Origin: Larix sibirica
Taxonomy: Eukaryota; Streptophyta; Pinopsida; Pinales; Pinaceae
NCBI GenBank assembly: GCA_004151065.3
Contig: NWUY0300072460.1
Coordinates: 1,137 to 11,886, forward strand
Length of the DNA: 10,750 nucleotides
Direction of reading: 5' to 3'
This document shows, piece by piece, positions 8,033 through 10,750 of the stretch. Numbering within the stretch: position 1 is the first letter of the stretch; every line of letters starts with the position of its first letter. The notes under the pieces were generated by a model that worked only from the letters and a program-made list of their open reading frames with translations, was not told the origin of the DNA and ran no database searches. The translations under genes were made by a program, and so were the position numbers.

Positions 8033-9475
8033 TTTATTTGGGACTTAGGGATAAACAAACCTAAATAGCCATCTAGCAATGTAGGAAATAATTCTTATGT
8101 ATATCATGTATGGGAAAAGGCGCTTAAATTTATGGAAGAAGAATAAGTGATTACAATAGTGACTTAATTTTTTTCTTGAGCCATGAAGAGGTGTGGGGAG
8201 AAGTTGCTTAGGTTGATGGACTAGAAATATTTTTACTCCAATTTGTTTAACGAAAATGATTGGTTGATTTGGCTCCAGTTGCTCTTTGGCACACCTAGAG
8301 AAATAAAAGACAAGTTTGGGCTAGTATTTTAGAGTGACTTAATTGATTCTTTGTCTCAGATTAGATCCTACAAACTTTTGGTAGGTATTGAAATTGGGTA
8401 GCTAGGGAATTTTTGTCATATCATCATCCCATTTTCCTCCATTTGGATTATCTATACAAAAATCCACAAAGTCCTTTCAATTTAAACTCAAGGTGCATTT
8501 TTGAAGTAGATATCTAGGAGCTAGTTAAGAGTACATGGGCTAATTTTGACCCTAATTCATGATTTTTATCCAATGAACAATTTGACGTGTCATTGAAAAT
8601 GGTCAAGGCATAGGTTGCGGTATGGGTTGTGGAATTTCATAAAAATAGGGACAAACAATTAAGAGATGTAGAAGAAGAGATCCTTCAACTCTACAATGGA
8701 AATGTTGTAGGTACATTCAATAAAGAAGAGGTGGATAAAATGAAATCATGTGACTCTCACAAAATGAAGCTACTGATAGAGTTAGAAGAGGAGTGGTGGT
8801 TAAAAAGAAGGGACACCTAGCTCAAGCTGAGAGATGAAAATACAAAATATTTCTAGAAATTCATGCAAAATTTTCAAAATTTTATTATCATATGGGATCT
8901 ACAAGTTTTGTAAGGGGATACGGTGAGAGTTTTCAGTGGATTGGAAAACCAATGTGTTAGTAATTTTGAAGGACTTTACAAGGAGACACAACATGCTAAC
9001 AGATTTACAAGGAGCCACAACATGTTAACATGCTGAAGTGATAAAACTTTGTTCATTATTTCCTCATTTTGTTTCTAATGACTATAATCCGATATTATTG
9101 CAAGAAATTACTAAGGACGAGTTGCGATATGTTGTGAATCTTTCCAAAAAGATAAGAGTCCTAGTTTAGATGGTGGTCTATTGAATTTTATTTGGGATTT
9201 TTTGATATGTTTGGAGATGACTTGCTTAGGGTGGAAAAAGAGGTGAGACAAAATGGATGGGTCTTGGGGTATTTCAACACGATCTTTATCACTCTTATTA
9301 CTAAAATTAATAAACCAACTACATTTGATTTGTTTTGACCAATCTCGCTATGTAATTGCATATATGAGATCCCATCCAAAATTATGGGGTCCATCTAAAG
9401 AGTTTTTTCCTAAAGTCATCTTAGCCAATAATTTTTTTCTCAAGGGAAGTTACATTCATCAGATGGTGGGTTCAA
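8033..9475 (+). pseudogene. LINE ORF2 relic: endonuclease with internal deletion and partial reverse transcriptase
   Basis: ORF2 nicks the target DNA and reverse-transcribes the element RNA. The start WDLGINKPK at about 8039 resembles the 'WN.RG.N.P.K' opening of APE-type endonucleases. GTPREIKDKFG and SDLIDSLSQIRSYKLLVG (8288-8385) match the middle of the domain. YHHPIFLHLD at 8419 matches its closing 'SDH.PI' motif. The part between, roughly 90 residues, is missing. From 8419 to 8870 one frame gives the linker (VKSTWANFDPN, HKNRDKQLRDVEEEILQLYN, WWLKRRDT, LKLRDENTKYF) with TAG, TGA and TAG stops. RT begins near 9090 (ITKDELRYVVNLSKK, KSPSLDGG), then FNTIFITLITKINKPTTFD and PISLCNCIYE at 9270-9375, crossing several frameshifts. 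Sequence ends before the catalytic Asp-Asp motif. Confidence 0.78.
8975..9032. repeat. 29-bp tandem duplication in LINE ORF2
   Basis: Two adjacent 29-base units (8975-9003 and 9004-9032) begin TTTACAAGGAG and share CACAACATG and TAACA. They differ at two positions in the first 27 bases and at the last bases. The unit is not a multiple of 3, so it also shifts the ORF2 frame just before the reverse-transcriptase motifs. The differences suggest an old event. Confidence 0.75.
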
Positions 9476-9496
9476 CTATAACACTGGAGTCAGTAC

Positions 9497-10210
9497 ATGG
9501 ACCCCACGGATACTATCATTAAGATCGACAAATTGGTTAACGATCTTAAGGATGAGATGAAAGATATGGAGACCATCCACGAAGCTAAGCTTGCTGCCTT
9601 GGAGGCACAGATAAACCCGTAGACTCCACCGGATAAGCAGCAGTTAAGAGCAAAAGAAGTGAAGGTTGCAGCACAGAACATAGCCACCGAGGTGGCTAAG
9701 TGCCAAAGTGTGTTGGATGTGGCGTCAAAGGCATTCACTACCCTTGAAGAGGATCCAGGGTTACTGGAAGTGAATAATGCTGTGAAAGAAAAGCAAACAG
9801 AACTAGAATAGTTGGACGCAGCAGTTAAGTCCCTGCTGGAAAGAGAAAGACTCCACAGGTACCGAGAAATCAGTATGCTGAAGAAGGAAGTTCAGGCCTT
9901 AAGAGAAAAAGAGACTGAAATGGGAGATAAGTCGCAACCTTTGCTGGAGGCAGCCCATACATACTCGCAGGAGGTCGAGGAAAAGTTAAAGGAGTTGTGC
10001 GAGGGGCAAGAACAGGTAGAAGGCCAAGTTGATGATGAAATAAAACCAGAGATGCTAGAAACGGTGAGGCAGGTTGAGCAAGACATTAAGGAGACAGTCC
10101 AAAATCTCATCGTCACATACAATGAGTTTGCTGCGAAGCTTGCTCCGCAGCCGGAGAATCAGCCAGGAGAAGTCGAAGCTACAGGTGCCTTGGGGACAAG
10201 CCACATGTAA
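9497..10210 (+). pseudogene. Unrecognised coiled-coil protein, one frame of 237 codons with two internal TAG codons
   Basis: I do not recognise this protein. From ATG 9497 a single frame runs to TAA 10208-10210, interrupted only by TAG at 9620-9622 and 9809-9811, with no frameshift. The translation is rich in Glu, Lys, Gln, Leu and Ala, with heptad-like spacing typical of coiled coil (for example LLERERLHRYREISMLKKEV, QEVEEKLKELCEGQEQVE, VRQVEQDIKETVQNLI). It has no signal peptide, membrane segment, zinc knuckle or catalytic motif, and it ends in a Pro/Gln/Gly-rich tail. Both TAGs sit where Gln would suit the helix and could come from CAG by one C-to-T change. The block is richer in GC and CpG than the LINE to its left. 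It could be a processed or decayed host gene, an exon, or a gag-like ORF of an unknown retroelement. The last third (9812-10210) is open for 132 codons. Confidence 0.6.
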
Positions 10211-10212
10211 GT
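10207..10212 (+). promoter_or_regulatory. Possible 5' splice site overlapping the stop codon
   Basis: GTAAGT matches positions +1 to +6 of the plant U1 donor consensus exactly, preceded by ACAT rather than the ideal CAG. The apparent stop TAA of the coiled-coil frame lies inside it, so if used the frame would continue into a downstream exon. No acceptor can be assigned within the window. Confidence 0.3.
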
Positions 10213-10224
10213 GTTAGGGGCTTG

Positions 10225-10239
10225 TTGGGCTTGGCCCAA
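10225..10239. repeat. Small inverted repeat with two opposed TGGGCY motifs
   Basis: TTGGGC (10225-10230) and GCCCAA (10234-10239) flank TTG. Each half contains TGGGCY in opposite orientation, the 'site II' motif known from plant housekeeping promoters (TCP-binding). Here it lies 15 bases after a stop codon, so promoter function is only a possibility. Confidence 0.3.
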
Positions 10240-10621
10240 GTTGGGAATTTTTGTGTTAAGTAGATTTTGGAACTATGGAGCTGAGCACAGTTCAGTTGAA
10301 GGAGTTTTGCTATATTTTTGGTATGTTGTGAAGCTGTACACATAGAAACGTTGGAAGAGCTACGAAGTTTAGTGCTGTGAAGATACAGTGCTACGATGTT
10401 TCCAATCCATATGGATCTGGCAAAGTAGAGTGTTGGACGGAGGACAGAAAAAGATTCTGGTTAGACTATCAACGGTCTATTTTTGGTGAAGATGCTCCAT
10501 GAGTACGAAGCAGCGGGTAGGACCAGAAGTGGAAGAAAGCGACTGGTCGCACATGCGAAAGAACCACTAGGAAAACCAGTCGATGAGATCGTTAGAGGAA
10601 GAACGGCTCGGTGAAAGCGAC

Positions 10622-10654
10622 CTATTGGCGTGCGCACAACAGGGAGGCCAATAG
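10622..10654. repeat. 8-bp inverted repeat with a palindrome in the loop
   Basis: CTATTGGC (10622-10629) pairs with GCCAATAG (10647-10654). The loop starts with the perfect palindrome GTGCGCAC (10630-10637). The GCCAAT half is also a CCAAT-box core. No function can be assigned from sequence alone. Confidence 0.45.
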
Positions 10655-10750
10655 CGATGTGAGAATGCGCTGAAGGCCACCACGATGGAATATTTGCTAC
10701 CAGAAACCAGCAGTCCGATTAGGGGAAAACCGTGATAGTTTTGTAAACCT

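Larger units (their letters stand above)
6690..9475 (+). mobile_element. Plant L1-type LINE, degraded and 3'-truncated
   Basis: Two successive decayed coding regions on the plus strand match the ORF1 and ORF2 order of plant L1 elements: a DUF4283-type domain with a zinc knuckle, then an APE-type endonuclease, a Lys/Glu-rich linker, and the start of a non-LTR reverse transcriptase. The RT catalytic core, the ORF2 C-terminus, the 3' UTR and the poly(A) tail are missing. Sequence of different composition begins at about 9476. The left boundary is inferred from where arm B homology ends. No target-site duplication is visible because the 3' end is lost. Confidence 0.8.
10213..10750. other. Right flank without a recognisable gene, CpG-rich at the end
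   Basis: All frames carry frequent stops and I see no known protein motif. The last 250 bases are distinctly rich in CpG: by hand count 14 in 10501-10680, against none in 4441-4620. This fits younger or less methylation-decayed DNA than the left side. Small inverted repeats lie at 10225-10239 and 10622-10654. It may be intron or 3' UTR of the coiled-coil frame, or the body of the element carrying it. Confidence 0.4.

Noticed and set aside
9490-10122. Two minus-strand frames rich in Ser and Cys
   Set aside because: They are antisense to the coiled-coil frame; Ser/Thr/Phe richness is what Glu/Lys-rich codons give on the other strand.
9497-10210. Variant genetic code with TAG read as Gln
   Set aside because: The same window has TAA and TGA stops and frameshifts in known element families, which decay explains without recoding.
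1-10750. CRISPR arrays, tRNA or rRNA genes, bacterial operons or defence systems
   Set aside because: No regularly spaced repeats, no cloverleaf or rRNA-like sequence and no bacterial gene organisation were seen on either strand.

Overview
The window looks like plant nuclear DNA from a large, repeat-rich genome, probably a gymnosperm or another big-genome plant. The reason is its content: remains of a Ty3/gypsy-type LTR retrotransposon, remains of a plant L1-type LINE (DUF4283 ORF1 plus endonuclease/reverse-transcriptase ORF2), and AT-rich, CpG-poor DNA in which no long reading frame is intact. I recognise no intact host gene, tRNA, rRNA or CRISPR array. Nothing looks bacterial: there are no operons and no Shine-Dalgarno sites. 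All family calls are from reading translations by eye.

Layout: (1) Positions 1 to about 3700, minus strand: a decayed gag-pol region read from right to left. It holds a Ser/Pro-rich N-terminus, the gag core, a zinc knuckle, the gag-protease junction, and the linker towards reverse transcriptase, which lies beyond the left edge. The aspartic protease core appears deleted. A 67-bp tandem duplication with a single N at its junction (2754-2887) breaks the gag frame. (2) About 3700 to 5270: non-coding, AT-rich, probably leader and/or LTR of that element, with a possible TATA box. (3) About 5275 to 6690: two diverged copies of one promoter-like repeat of about 0.5 kb, in head-to-head (divergent) orientation, each with a TATA box, separated by about 0.4 kb. 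(4) About 6690 to 9475, plus strand: a LINE with a decayed ORF1, an ORF2 whose endonuclease carries an internal deletion, and only the first part of the reverse transcriptase. (5) About 9480 to 10750: a compositionally different, CpG-richer block with a 237-codon coiled-coil frame interrupted by two TAG codons. It ends at a good splice-donor sequence and is followed by about 540 bp without a gene.

The parts do not work together as a pathway. They are nested or adjacent mobile-element relics of different ages. The least explained pieces are the right-hand coiled-coil block and the inverted pair of TATA-containing repeats. Many premature stops fall where a Gln (CAG) or Trp (TGG) codon is expected, which fits decay of methylated DNA by C-to-T change.
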